From NCBI GenBank assembly GCA_030142905.1, contig JASJOG010000008.1, positions 372,001 through 436,000 of the forward strand: a stretch of 64,000 nt of DNA, given 5' to 3'. Position numbers and translations under genes: made by a program. The notes beneath the pieces are model-generated. The model saw only the letters and a program-made list of their open reading frames with translations. It did not search any database and was not told where the DNA came from. Below, piece by piece: positions 22,749 through 32,560 of the stretch; within the stretch, counting starts at the first letter, position 1, and each line of letters opens with the position of its first letter. This stretch comes from Heliopora coerulea (Eukaryota > Cnidaria > Anthozoa > Scleralcyonacea > Helioporidae).

Positions 22749-23786
22749 TTAATAGTCAAAATCATCATGGTCAATATCAAACCAATTGCAAAGTACGTGA
22801 TGATGTAGTAGAATGTCTTTTTCAGCTATCAATTTATCTTTGTATAAAGCAAAAAATGCTATATCACCATCCAGAGAGGCGACACCATTTGGATATATAT
22901 CACCGATTGTCATCTGTGTTGAACCAGTGGTACGTTTACTCTCAAAGTTAGCAAGCTTCTTACCATTACAATATACTGAGCTGTTATTACCAGCTGGTGT
23001 TGTATAGTTATCCCAATGTACTGATAAGCATATCCATTTGTTTATCTCTCCAGCATTTGCCTTCGTCTTATAAGCAGCTATAGGATATTTAAGTGTAACA
23101 GGGTTGCTACCAATAACATTGAAATTATATTTATCACCCGACACGATTAATCCACCATTTGGACTGAAAGATATAAATTTATCATATCCTCCATTATCGT
23201 GTCCAAAGAGACCGTTCCTCACCCATTAGTTATTCGCAAAAAAAGATTTTAATCTATATACGATGAAGATATTTACTATATCTTTTGTCCCACTAACCGC
23301 ATTTAAATTAATATCACTTATCATTCTTTGTGTCCCATCAAATTTTAAGAAATATCTATTCCCGACTTTTTCACTTTTTTTACATAACAATGGTTGTAAA
23401 TTAGTTGTGTTTTGAAGTGCGTCATTTTCTTCTAGACCCTGATCTAATACTTTAGATACTTTCCTGGTTGTAGTATTATATACTAATTCACTATTATTTG
23501 AGCCTCTATCAAACCTATATACAGAAGAACTATATTTTTTAAAATACTCCCATAGAAGAGTTACAGATAGTTGTTTCCTGAAGTCTGTTATTGTTACAAA
23601 TTTATCGTCTGTATATTTCTTTCTAATAAGTTGATCATCAAAAATAGGATCAAGATTTCCTCTAATGGCCCATAGACTCATATTTATATCACCCTTCATA
23701 GTTCCTCCATTTATAGATAGCTTATCAGTGTTAAGCTTTTTTATTTCTTCTCGTGTTTTATCAGTATAACCATAAAATAAAGACAT
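22749..23786 (-). pseudogene. Polinton fibre-like protein with LamG/lectin-type C-terminus
   Basis: A single minus-strand frame of 345 codons with one in-frame TAA at 23226-23228. The N-terminal part begins MSLFYGYTDKTREEIKKLNT and contains KLSINGGTMKGDINMS, which looks like the 'GGTMxGxIxM' repeat of phage and viral tail fibres. The C-terminal half resembles a concanavalin-A/LamG sandwich: WICLSVHWDNYTT, SSVYCNGKKLANFES, MTIGDIYPNG, and LDGDIAFFALYKDKL, the typical strand order with the 'DGxIxxxxIY' end motif. Such proteins usually project from a particle and bind glycans. A role as a receptor-binding spike of the Polinton virion is inferred. The AT-rich box lies just upstream of its ATG. 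Confidence 0.65.
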
Positions 23787-23795
23787 TTGTATATA

Positions 23796-24083
23796 TTATA
23801 ACATATAATTTATTATTAAATACGAAGTAATGCCAGAAAGAGCAAATAATGTTATTAACTCTGTATTATGTCCTTCTGTTTTTACAGTTGGGGATTTTAC
23901 AGCTGTTGGTTTTTCCTCCTGTTTACTTTCACTAGACGGGAGTTTATTTTCATCATCTAGAGTTTCCAAATGTTGTGCTGGATGACTTTCCTGATGTATT
24001 TTTTTAGGATGGACTTTCTTAACCCCAACATAATTAACAGATTGATTAACTCCAAATCTCATTCCTCCTATTGCCACTTTCAA
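23796..24083 (-). CDS. Polinton tail-anchored protein (about 95 aa)
   Basis: A soluble, Lys/Glu/Ser/Pro-rich protein (KKVHPKKIHQESHPAQHLET, ESKQEEKPTAVKSPTV) that ends in one hydrophobic segment (LITLFALSGITSYLIINYML) with no cytoplasmic tail. The first codon is not a clear ATG (TTG at 24083), so the start may lie further right or be damaged. The family is unknown. The topology suggests a C-terminally anchored membrane protein. Confidence 0.5.
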   Translation of the reverse strand: MKVAIGGMRFGVNQSVNYVGVKKVHPKKIHQESHPAQHLETLDDENKLPSSESKQEEKPTAVKSPTVKTEGHNTELITLFALSGITSYLIINYML

Positions 24084-24208
24084 CTTGCTATTATACCAGA
24101 TTATTGGTTCTTTTAAGATTATTAAAGAACTTGGTATTAGCCACAGTGATGGTGATACTACAGTATTTAAAATAACATTTGTATCACAGCATGGTTCATA
24201 TTATTTAT

Positions 24209-24451
24209 TTAAGTAGAAGTATCATAATTTATGACACTATCCTCTACTAACTGTCTGAATACTTTTTGTGTCTCTAGTCAAGAGGCTCTCAGCCCATATA
24301 TACTCTGTTTGGTTCTCGCCTGGGCACCAAGGATGTAATAAATATATACCTCAATAGACTGATTCAACAGCTCTGTTCCTGCTTTTGTAAACCCATTAGA
24401 CTTAGAAGCTATGAATTTCTTGAAGTCATTTTGAGATCTCTTATTCTCCAT
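24209..24451 (-). pseudogene. Polinton small protein with one stop (81 codons)
   Basis: The ATG at 24451 overlaps the end of the preceding gene (stop at 24441) in another frame, a compact arrangement typical of virus-like elements. It reads MENKRSQNDFKKFIASKSNG, then FTKAGTELLNQSIEVYIYYI, with one in-frame TGA at 24278-24280 before the end at 24209. The amphipathic helix-rich composition gives no clue to function. Confidence 0.5.
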
Positions 24452-25274
24452 CACCATCCCATTGCTTTACACTTTTAGATATATCTTCTGTGTTTTCCAC
24501 TTCTTGCCACGTCCAGTGAGGAATATGGCCTTTTAGCACATTTGCATCAAATACATTAATAGAGTCTTCATTTCCTGTCTGCAATTCTCTCATAACTCTT
24601 CGTATAGTGAAGTTAATATGAAATCTCATAAGTGAAGTTATCTGCTTAGGTACATCTGCTGACTCTGTTAAATGCTGAATAGACACTCCACAGGCATAAG
24701 ATGCAACCCATGCTCCTATAATACTCTGGAAATATGGCTGTTTGATATCAAAACTCGAGGCTTCTGTTGGTCTACCAGTCTTGTCTATTGTAATATTAAG
24801 TTTTGGTAAAGCTGTCATAAAATAGTCTCTTCCATTCACATACAACCTGAATTTATTAGTAGGGTAGTTTAAGATATATTCTGTTGGAAAATTATTCCAA
24901 TAATATCCTTTACCAGTGAAATCTTTGTGTCTTTTATCTTTTGGTAACTCTTGCACCGTTCCACCCATTTTCCATATTTTTGGAAACTTTATTACTTCTG
25001 ATTTATTTGAATAGAGATATTTTAACATAGACTTGTCATTTAAGAATGTATCGCTTGTTAGATCAGTGCTTAAAACATCTGAATTCTTGAAGTATATTGC
25101 TGTCGAATTTACTGATCCATGCTTATTAAGGTCTACTTCGAATATGAATTTACTTAAATCAGCGTTTGGATACTTTTTTATGAATTTTTCTCTAATACCA
25201 GCTCTTACTATTTTAGCCTTTTCCATGGCTTTGTCATAGTTCTTTCCATAGTAGTTTCTGTAAAATTGATCCAT
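24441..25274 (-). CDS. Polinton unknown protein (277 aa), intact
   Basis: The first gene of the leftward arm, and the longest completely open frame of the element. It begins MDQFYRNYYGKNYDKAMEKA. It is rich in beta-type stretches (KFRLYVNGRDYFMTALPKLN) and has a conserved-looking IIGAWVASYACGVSIQHLTE segment and a W-rich end (HIPHWTWQEVEN). I see no adenain catalytic triad, ATPase loop or polymerase motif, so it is not one of the standard Polinton enzymes. A structural role is plausible from its size and position, but I do not recognise the family. It is driven from the AT-rich spacer shared with the rightward arm. Confidence 0.7.
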   Translation of the reverse strand: MDQFYRNYYGKNYDKAMEKAKIVRAGIREKFIKKYPNADLSKFIFEVDLNKHGSVNSTAIYFKNSDVLSTDLTSDTFLNDKSMLKYLYSNKSEVIKFPKIWKMGGTVQELPKDKRHKDFTGKGYYWNNFPTEYILNYPTNKFRLYVNGRDYFMTALPKLNITIDKTGRPTEASSFDIKQPYFQSIIGAWVASYACGVSIQHLTESADVPKQITSLMRFHINFTIRRVMRELQTGNEDSINVFDANVLKGHIPHWTWQEVENTEDISKSVKQWDGDGE

Positions 25275-25298
25275 ATATAATATAATATATATTATACA
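25275..25298. promoter_or_regulatory. Bidirectional AT-rich spacer between the two Polinton arms
   Basis: Only 24 bp (atataatataatatatattata and neighbours) separate the divergent start codons at 25274 (minus) and 25299 (plus). Very similar AT tracts precede most other genes of the element, so this is probably the core promoter for both arms. Confidence 0.5.
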
Positions 25299-25953
25299 AT
25301 GAAGAAAATTACTGTTTATAGAAAGTGATAGTATAGAACTTATTCTGGATGAGTCATTGGTTGTTAATCATGATTCATATATTTATGTAAAAACAGCATC
25401 TGTATTCTGGAACTATAATAATGTTATTTCTGGATATAATGACACTGTTATCTATGGGTCAACAACTGTAAAATTTGAACCAGGATACTGGACTTTTGAA
25501 GCCATTAAAAAGAATTTAGAAGCAGTTAATAGTAATTTAACTGTTATTGCAAATGAGTATGACGCCACTTGTACGATATCAACTAATGCTAATCTACAGT
25601 TAAAAAGGATTGGAGAACGTCTTGGTTTTGACAATAATACGACAATCAATTCTGGGTCTTCAAAAACTAGTAAAACTATCAATATCAATAGTAATTTAAG
25701 ATATGTTCAAATTAACTGTGATGCTGTTGATCGTACATGTAATATAGATAATGATGGAAAACGTAGTGCGACACTTTTAACTCTTCCAATCACGACCAAA
25801 GACTCACTAAAAGGTTCGGTCAGTCACTATACAGACATTGAGAGTAAAATACCAATAAATAAGGGTGTTTATAACAAATTATGCTTTGATGTAATAACAA
25901 ACAATAAGGAAACACATTTCGGCTCAACACTGATGGAACTATATATAATGTAA
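25299..25953 (+). pseudogene. Minor capsid (penton)-like protein of the Polinton
   Basis: The ATG is at 25299, and a 1-nt shift near 25325 separates the first eight codons from the long frame that continues to 25953 (about 210 residues). The protein is beta-rich and opens with SIELILDESLVVNHDSYIYV. It then shows TVKFEPGYWTFEAIKKNLEA and ATCTISTNANLQLKRIGERL ahead of GFDNNTT, the last two joined by short loops. This is the pattern seen in single-jelly-roll minor capsid proteins of Polintons and relatives, located between the arms and near integrase. The assignment rests on pattern and context, not on a diagnostic motif. Confidence 0.6.
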
Positions 25954-25958
25954 TTTAT

Positions 25959-27047
25959 ATGGATAAAGACATAGAATCAGAACAAGGGTTGAGAGATATT
26001 TACTACAATCCCAAAACTGGTTAACAATCTGCAGAAAGATTATATCAAAAAGCATTAGATGGTTTAAATGTCAGTAGAGAACAGGTGAAAGACTGGTTAA
26101 GTTCACAAGACACAAACACTAGATATAAACCAATCGTCAGAAAACATAAATTCAGACAAACTAAAGTTAACTATCTTGGTGAGCAGATACAGATGGATCT
26201 CGTTGATATGGGTTCATATAAAAACAAAAACAAAGGTTATTACTGGATATTAACATCAACTGAAATTTTTAGCAGGTAGGCATTCGCCATTCCTGTTTAC
26301 AGAAAAGATACTAATAATATGACAAAAGCAGTCACAGAACTATTGAGGCAATTTAAAGAGAGATTTGGTGATTGCCCTGAATTAGCTCAATTTGATGACG
26401 GAAAGGAGTTTTACAATGTTGGTGCTAAAACATTAGAAAAACATGATATTAATTATTCCTCCACAAACTCTGATAAAAAGGTAGCTGTTGTAGAAAGATT
26501 TAACAGAACACTTAAAACTGCTATGTGGAAATACTTCTATAGTAAAGGAACTTATAAATGGATTGACATATTGGGCCAATTGGTGTATAATTACAACAAT
26601 ACTAAGCACAGTACCATATTAATGAAACCAAAGGATGTCAACAAAAAGAATGAAGACGAGGTTTGGACCACTCTATATGGTCATCTCTATGCTGAGTCAC
26701 CATTACCTAAATTTAAGGTAGGAGATATGGTTAGAATATCAGAATAGAAAAGCACTTTTACTAAAGGTTATGAAGCCAACTTCACTGAAGAACTGTTCAA
26801 AGTGGTCAAGGTTATAATTGGTGACCCAACTGTTTATGAAATAGAGGATCTTGAAGGTGAACCAATTATTGGGAAATTCTACGAAGAAGAATTGTCAGGT
26901 GTTGATAAAAAGGATGATGTCTATAAAGTTGAAAAAATACTAAAAAGAAAAAAAGTAAAAGGCAAAAAGATGGTTCTTGTCAAATGGTTAGGTTATGACA
27001 GTAAACATAACAGTTGGATTCCAGAAGGCGATATACAAAATATATAG
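25959..27047 (+). pseudogene. Retroviral-type integrase with chromodomain (Polinton INT)
   Basis: One frame of 362 codons, no frameshift, but three in-frame stops (TAA 26022-26024, TAG 26277-26279, TAG 26745-26747). The catalytic core D,D-x-E residues sit in IQMDLVDMGSYKNKNKGYYW, LAQFDDGKEFYN and VAVVERFNRTLKTAMW. The C-terminus has an SH3-like part (FKVGDMVRIS, YEIEDLEGEPIIGKFYEEEL) and then a chromodomain (YKVEKILKRKKVKGKKMVLV, KWLGYDSKHNSWIP). Integrase inserts the linear element with 6-bp TSDs. The chromodomain probably targets chromatin marks. The enzyme is a classic Polinton hallmark. Confidence 0.92.
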
Positions 27048-27062
27048 TAATATATATAAAAC

Positions 27063-28521
27063 ATGGCTGAAGGAAGATCGGATGATTTTGAAATACAAGA
27101 TTTGGGTGAAAAATACCCTGAAAATGATATGAGCTTGGACAAACTTAACGAACGATATGATTTACTCTCTCAGCGTATGTCTATTATCAATAATGAGATT
27201 TTAAATGATGATTTCTCTAACCACGCTGAACTCGTTGATATAAAAATTAGGATGACATACATAGATGAGCTTAGAAAGAAAATATTAAATAAAATGGAAA
27301 CATCATTTATCGACAGTGATGATGGTAACACAGTAAATATTATTAACAAAAATAACGATACTCAAGTCGAAGCCCCTGGGGTAAAATTCAATGAAAACGT
27401 AGGAAACTATAGAGATTTAGAACAGCAAAATTTCGATCTAGCATTCAAAGAGTAAGACGAGATAGAGTCTAGACTAAAAAATCTAAATGAATTCAATAGA
27501 AAAAAAGCGGAGAACGAAATAAAAAGGATTGAAATTATAAATAAAAAATCAAAAATTATATAAAAAATCTTTAGGTGAAGACAAAATATCGAAAGAGATC
27601 GTTGATAGGTCATTCGGAATTTTATTGGAACCAAAACTAATCATAAACGTTGACAGAGATTATAGCACGGCTCAGAGAAGCAAAGAAGCCATAAGACAGT
27701 TTAAAGAATTAGTACATAAAATACCAGACATCACGTCGAAACAAGAAACAACACAACAAACAACCAGAAACGACATTGAAGAAGGCCATGACGACTACCC
27801 ATTAGTCAAAATAAATACAATAAGGTACATTGGTGTAGACGGCCTGACCAATAATGAAAACAGGGAGCTAGAAGGTGTACTAAACCCCGAAAATAGCATA
27901 GACCCAAAATCAAGGATTGGAGAGAATGGTGCACTACAATTACAGGCAAATAATATACAAGAAACATTAGATGAAACAAAACAGAAATTTGAAGCACTGA
28001 GACAGGAATTTGATGGAAAATACAGATCAGCAAGTCTCTCTAATGATATTACAAATGGAGAGGTAAAAGTGTTAAGGGATAAAATGGACGAATTTGAACA
28101 AAGAATGAATGGATTAGAAGAATTAATAAACAGATTAACAGAACAAAGACAAAACGAAGAAGTCAGAGCTGAGCAAGAAGAAGATATCAGTAGACTACAG
28201 CGATTTAAGGAGTAGGCAAAAGAGAACTTAGTTGGCTTAAGTGCTTTCGCAATCTCCGTCGCTGGAATTATAGCAACAATCATCGTGGGCGCCAGAAAAG
28301 CATTAATAAAAGGTGCACAAGCTACTGGTAAATTTGCCAAGGCTGTCTATAACCTGGGAAAGAAACTTGGAGCATTATTAGCACCAATATTAAATGTCAT
28401 CGCTCAAGCATTGTCATGGGGTGCTAAAGGATTGGCGTGGCTGGCGAACAATCTATGGCTGTTAGCGTTAGCAGTTGCATGGTTCATATACGATCAATAC
28501 AAACAGAGGAGAAGGAAATAA
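27063..28521 (+). pseudogene. Coiled-coil protein with C-terminal membrane region, broken
   Basis: The ATG at 27063 follows aatatatataaaac. Open pieces are 27063-27455 (MAEGRSDDFEIQDLGEKYPE, helix-rich), a short lysine-rich part, 27625-28215 with a long coiled coil (LDETKQKFEALRQEFDGKYR and VLRDKMDEFEQRMNGLEELI), and 28219-28521 with two hydrophobic helices (GLSAFAISVAGIIATIIVGA and LAWLANNLWLLALAVAWFIY). Stops lie at 27453-27455 and 28213-28215, and a shift lies near 27560-27570. A single large protein of about 480 residues, long coiled coil then membrane anchor, is the simplest ancestral form. The family is not recognised. Topology and position suggest an internal virion or membrane-interacting protein. 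Confidence 0.6.
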
Positions 28522-28542
28522 AATGTATATTAATATATACCA

Positions 28543-29783
28543 ATGAATAGAACAGAGGAACAATTGATTCCGGGTTTCAGAAGAAGCCAAATGGGTGCAA
28601 TAAAAGGTGATAGAACAAGGCATGTCGTGACTATGAACCCTAACAAAGCATCACCAGGGGAAGAACTGTATATAGATATCCCAAAATTGAAGCCTGACAG
28701 TTGCTTGGTTCCTGGGTCACTACATTTACTCTTCGATTTCAAAGTGAGCAATACTAAAACCAGCTTTTTAAACAATCTCTCTAAGCTTCTCCAAAATTGT
28801 TTACAAATCAAGCTTGCTGGCGAAATTGTTTATGATAATGATGGTGAGAGTTTATATAGTGTCTACAAAGACCTGTATAAAACCAATTCACAGAGAGAGA
28901 CAATATGATTGAATATGGTATCGGATCCGAAAATCTGAGAAAGCTAATTAGCAAAGACGACTCTGGTGCCACATCAGGTGATGCTACAAAAGTCTCTGAA
29001 AAGTTGTTGTATGACATCTTTGGTACGAAGCAGAAGGTCTGTTTAAACAAGATTATCAGAGACCATGGTTTGTATGCACCATTTCAAATGAATAATAATT
29101 TTAGATATATCATTACATTGCACAAATCAAGTGAAATATTAGTTGCTCAAAATACTCAAACACTTGGAAATTATAGTCTTGAAAACCTTGAATTAGAATA
29201 CGAGACAATCGAAAACCAAACTATTGCAGATGAGGTGACATCAATGTATGCGGTTGGTCGTTCTTTGTCATTTGAACAGGTGACTCTTATGAAGACCGTT
29301 CCATGGGCCGCCTAGTCCACTCTCATTAATGAAAACATAAACATACCTCGCAAGTCCATGAAAGCCGTCGTTATGCTTTTTACGAAGACATCGAAGAGAC
29401 ATAGTGAAGAATTCCTTTATCCAAATATTACAGAGGTTAAAATAACAATAGAAGGTGTTCCAAACCAGGTATACTCCCAAGGAATAAAGAAGTCAAGGTT
29501 CTATGAAGAAGCTATGCGCCTATTTAGTTCAAAGGATGAAAAGGACCAGTTCATGACACCTGAAAGGTTCTACAAAGACAAGTTTGCTTTGGTCATCGAT
29601 CTAAGATCTATCGAAGAGGTCAACAAAACAGGTCATGGTAAAAAGATAGTAAACACTCAGAATGGCATTCTATTAGAAATTAAAAAGACAACACACACTG
29701 GAAACATTAATTGTAAAGTATTTGTTGTATCTGATGGTCTTGTCAATTTCATGAACAATGATTTGCGGAGCATCCAGTATTAA
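28543..29783 (+). pseudogene. Major capsid protein-like gene (double jelly-roll candidate), broken
   Basis: About 413 codons from the ATG at 28543, preceded by tattaatatatacca. It begins MNRTEEQLIPGFRRSQMG and contains beta-strand-rich stretches such as SPGEELYIDIPKLKPDSCLV, then SLHLLFDF, LAGEIVYDNDGESLYSVYKD, and later EEFLYPNITEVKITIEGVPN. Size, position directly before the packaging ATPase and overall beta content fit a Polinton double-jelly-roll major capsid protein. There is no short diagnostic motif, so this is inference. Breaks are a 1-nt shift at about 28895-28905 and a TAG at 29313-29315. Confidence 0.7.
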
Positions 29784-29802
29784 GTTATAATGTATTATAT
29801 AG

Positions 29803-30417
29803 ATGGAGTCACCTTTCAACATGATTATATGTGGTATGACAAATTGTGGGAAAACTTATTATTTGCTAAATATGATTGAAAAAAATTATAAAAAACACTT
29901 TGATTATATCATTTTAATCTGTCCAACATTCACGTGGAATCAAACATACCAAGAAAGGAAATACATCAACGATCCTGAATTTATTGCTGTGGAGTGTGAA
30001 CAAGATAATGTCGACAAAATACTTCATATTGTCCAAGTTATTTACAAAGAAACCAATAGTTTAATAATTTTAGGTGACTGTGCGAGTAGTCAGGATGTCA
30101 AAAATAGAACCAATGAGTTGGTCAAATTGGCTTTTTCTGCTAGACACTTTGTTCTTTCAACAATAGTCATCACTCAACAGTTAAACAGCATTTCTAAACC
30201 CTATAGAGACAATGTTGCAAGAGTTGTTTCTTTTTACAATCCAGATGAGGACGATATGAATGTCATATTCCGCAGGTATCTTGGAAATAGTGCCAAAACA
30301 GAAAGAACCCAAATTATAGAAAAGCTAAAGAATAGTAAATACGCAACATTGGAGATAAATTTACGCCACCCATTCGATTATAAAATAAATGAACCGCAAA
30401 AAATGAAATATATGTAA
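29803..30417 (+). CDS. Packaging ATPase of the Polinton (A32/FtsK-HerA type)
   Basis: A complete open frame of 204 codons that begins MESPFNMIICGMTNCGKTYY. The Walker A loop is GMTNCGKT, followed by a hydrophobic Walker B strand with acidic end (SLIILGDCASSQDV) and a sensor-like ITQQLNSISKPYRDN. In related elements and viruses this enzyme pumps the genome into a preformed capsid. It lies 20 bp downstream of the capsid-like gene, behind the AT box ttataatgtattatatag. It is one of the few Polinton genes here without any break. Confidence 0.9.
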   Translation: MESPFNMIICGMTNCGKTYYLLNMIEKNYKKHFDYIILICPTFTWNQTYQERKYINDPEFIAVECEQDNVDKILHIVQVIYKETNSLIILGDCASSQDVKNRTNELVKLAFSARHFVLSTIVITQQLNSISKPYRDNVARVVSFYNPDEDDMNVIFRRYLGNSAKTERTQIIEKLKNSKYATLEINLRHPFDYKINEPQKMKYM

Positions 30418-30428
30418 TAATATATATA

Positions 30429-30994
30429 ATGCCTAAGCGCAAGAGTCAAAAACCTGAAACTGTTGATGAGTTATTAGAAGAAATGGGATCCGCAAAAACA
30501 ATAGTCGAAGAGGAAATAAAAAATGTATCATCTGATAAACCGCAAAAAGAAGAACCTGAAATTGATGAAACAGAAAAAAAAGAGAGATGAACTTTTAACA
30601 TTGGCAGAAAATGGAGATTTGGATAAATCTATTGCATATATAAAGAAGGCCAGCAAGAAGGTAATAAACAAAATACATGCTGAATATCAAAGAAAAAGTA
30701 TGGAAGATGCATATGATTTCTTAACGGATTTATCAATAAGTTTAATTGCTAAAAGTCTGGGAGGTTTCGATGCAATAGAGTCTCCAGATGTATTGTTCAA
30801 AGAATTACAAAAAATATGTATTGTTAAAATGAAACGTTAAATCAATAGTAAGTGTATTCAGACCAATACATCCATTCCTAGGGATTTTATCAGGTGTGGT
30901 TACTATTGCAAAGCATGTATACGACCAAAAAACCAAAAAACAAGAAGGAACCAACCAACAGGACGAAACCAGTAAAGAGGACGACTCTGAATAA
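30429..30994 (+). pseudogene. Polinton small charged protein, last gene of the right arm
   Basis: The ATG at 30429 directly follows taatatatata. It opens MPKRKSQKPETVDELLEEMG, and is Lys/Glu-rich. A 1-nt shift in an A-run (about 30573-30590) moves the frame to the piece with SIAYIKKASKKVINKIHAEY and DAYDFLTDLSISLIAKSLGG. A second shift at about 30835 leads to a frame with a hydrophobic stretch (HPFLGILSGVVTIAKHVY) and an acidic end at 30994. No family was recognised. Confidence 0.5.
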
Positions 30995-31036
30995 ATGAAT
31001 TCATGTCGGTTCCAGACCACTTTTTTTATAAAAACC

Positions 31037-31101
31037 ATATGTAGGGTAAAAAAATATAAGCCATAAAAAAGTGGTCTGGTACCGCCATGTTATATACTAC
31101 A
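31037..31101 (-). repeat. Polinton right terminal inverted repeat
   Basis: Mirror of 14349-14413. An inverted copy of the CCAGACCACTTTTTT block lies just inside at 31006-31029, so the right end can form a hairpin of about 20-bp stem, unlike the left end, where the inner copy is direct. Confidence 0.9.
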
Positions 31102-31106
31102 ATGAT

Positions 31107-31996
31107 CTCTATGGGCTTGGTAACGGTAATGATGTCAGCCGATAGCCAGTGAATAGGAATGGCACGTAAATTACGAGGTCGGAAGTTCCTTTGTGTTCTC
31201 TTGGAACAAGATTGCATACGTAACAATGCATGTTCCTGAAGCTTCTGATACCAAAATTTTAGACCTAATCTTACCGCGACTACAAATGACTTCCAGGGAG
31301 ATGATAACATTGGACGCTGTCTCATCTCGCGACTTACCATGTTATTTTTAAGCTTGACATAGTGATCTGATAGCTTTATTTAAGGATGTTACATCTAAAA
31401 TATGTTCTTTTACAGTTTACGTACGCATAAGGGCCCAATAAGTTGAAAGTGTTGTAACGGATCGCTGGCGCGGGAGCCACCCTTGTTTTTCTGTTTTGTT
31501 GTGAGTGTCGAGAGAGACAAGTGACAACAAAGCGCTTTTGATATTCTGTGTTACGTTGATCGTGTGATTACTTTTCTACGACCAGTTCCCACTGGAGACG
31601 CTATATCGTTACAGTGCTTTGATCTAAAGTGAGGGGCCAAGGCCCCTCCACATCCGACGCCGTTAATTCCAGTGGTTTCCAGCCATTGTATGGAAATGAA
31701 TCAACTTTCGTAATAACGACAATAACAGTCGCTTTCTTTTACAGCAATAAATTTCTTTGCTTATTACTTCAATGTAAAAATGAATTACTTCTCGAAAATT
31801 AAATAGTTGCAAAAGTAATTGCAGTGAGTTTTGTAAATCTTTTTTCATGAAGAATTAGAAAAAGGAAGGGAAACAAAAGTAGCTCAACAAGACATGAAAC
31901 ATATCACAAGGAAAAGCTAAGTTGGATGCTAAGTAAGTTGATCAGTTGAAAGCATGATAGAAGATCGAAAACCCTTTATAAATATGTTTCAGAGGT
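31107..31996. other. Spacer after the Polinton, nothing certain
   Basis: No supported gene. A segment at 31453-31613 starts TGTAACGG and ends CGTTACA, like a short solo LTR, but no flanking repeat supports it. Confidence 0.4.
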
Positions 31997-32202
31997 ACAA
32001 TCAGGAATTTGGAAGGCAGGGGTGGGATGGCAGAATGAGGGTAACGTCGAGGCGGTTTTGACCATTTCTAATGAAGTAGATCTACATGGCTTTTGGGAAG
32101 TGAGGGCCAAACTTCTGTGAGATTAACAGGGCGCAAATAAGATTTCCCAAGAAAAGGGCAGGCGTCGAAACCCCCCAACCCCCCTCTAGTTGCGCCCCTG
32201 TG
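31997..32202 (+). repeat. Dispersed repeat, family with GTAGATCTACATGGC core
   Basis: Starts GGAAGGCAGGGGTGGGATGG, contains GTAGATCTACATGGCTTTTG and ends AGTTGCGCCCCTG. It matches the minus-strand copy at 11879-12085. The right end looks like a hAT terminus. Confidence 0.6.
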
Positions 32203-32431
32203 TTGTTTTTTTGTCGGTATGAACTCCAACAGTTAGCTAGCCTGAACATTCTTGTAACTTTCAAACAAATTCAGGTTGACAGATCGAGTCGGTTTCCGAG
32301 GACAGAAGCCCGACAAAGAGTCTATTTGTTTTCGATTATAAAGTGTTACTTCAAATTTGTGTGGTTACTTAAAAGCAATTTAGTCGTAAAACTAACGAGT
32401 TACAAGTAGTACATCAGTTTTGTATCAATTA

Positions 32432-32560
32432 CAGTAGAACCCCTTTAATTCGCGGACATCGGGGTCCAAGGACTCGGTCCGCGAATTATCCGGATAGCGA
32501 ATTAGTCTGAAAACCAAATTTCAACATATCAAGACATATAATGGTCATATAATGGCCAAA
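32432..32560. mobile_element. pogo/Tigger-like terminal fragment
   Basis: CAGTAGAACCCCTTTAATTC begins right after a TA dinucleotide, followed by CGCGGACATCGGGG and a partial mirror CCGCGAATTATCCGG. This form is typical of pogo-like (Tc1/mariner) ends. The matching right end was not found, so it is a fragment. Confidence 0.5.

Larger units (their letters stand above)
14349..31101. mobile_element. Polinton/Maverick, decayed, with a nested hAT
   Basis: Terminal inverted repeats (14349-14413 and 31037-31101) share GTAGTATATAACATGG and GGTACCAGACCAC. ATGAT flanks both sides (14343-14347, 31102-31106), and the sixth base differs (t versus c), compatible with the 6-bp Polinton TSD. Inside are protein-primed PolB, an integrase with a chromodomain, a packaging ATPase and capsid-like proteins, the hallmark set of Polintons. 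Without the about 3.5 kb hAT insertion the element is about 13.2 kb. Nearly every long gene has one or more stops or 1-nt shifts, so the copy is inactive. No adenain-type cysteine protease was recognised, and it may have been lost with the 17.4-20.9 kb disruption. Confidence 0.93.

Noticed and set aside
27795..28340. 181-codon minus-strand open frame
   Set aside because: Shadow of the coiled-coil gene of the Polinton.
31453..31613. Solo LTR (TGTAACGG...CGTTACA)
   Set aside because: No flanking direct repeat and no internal LTR signals could be confirmed. It could be chance.
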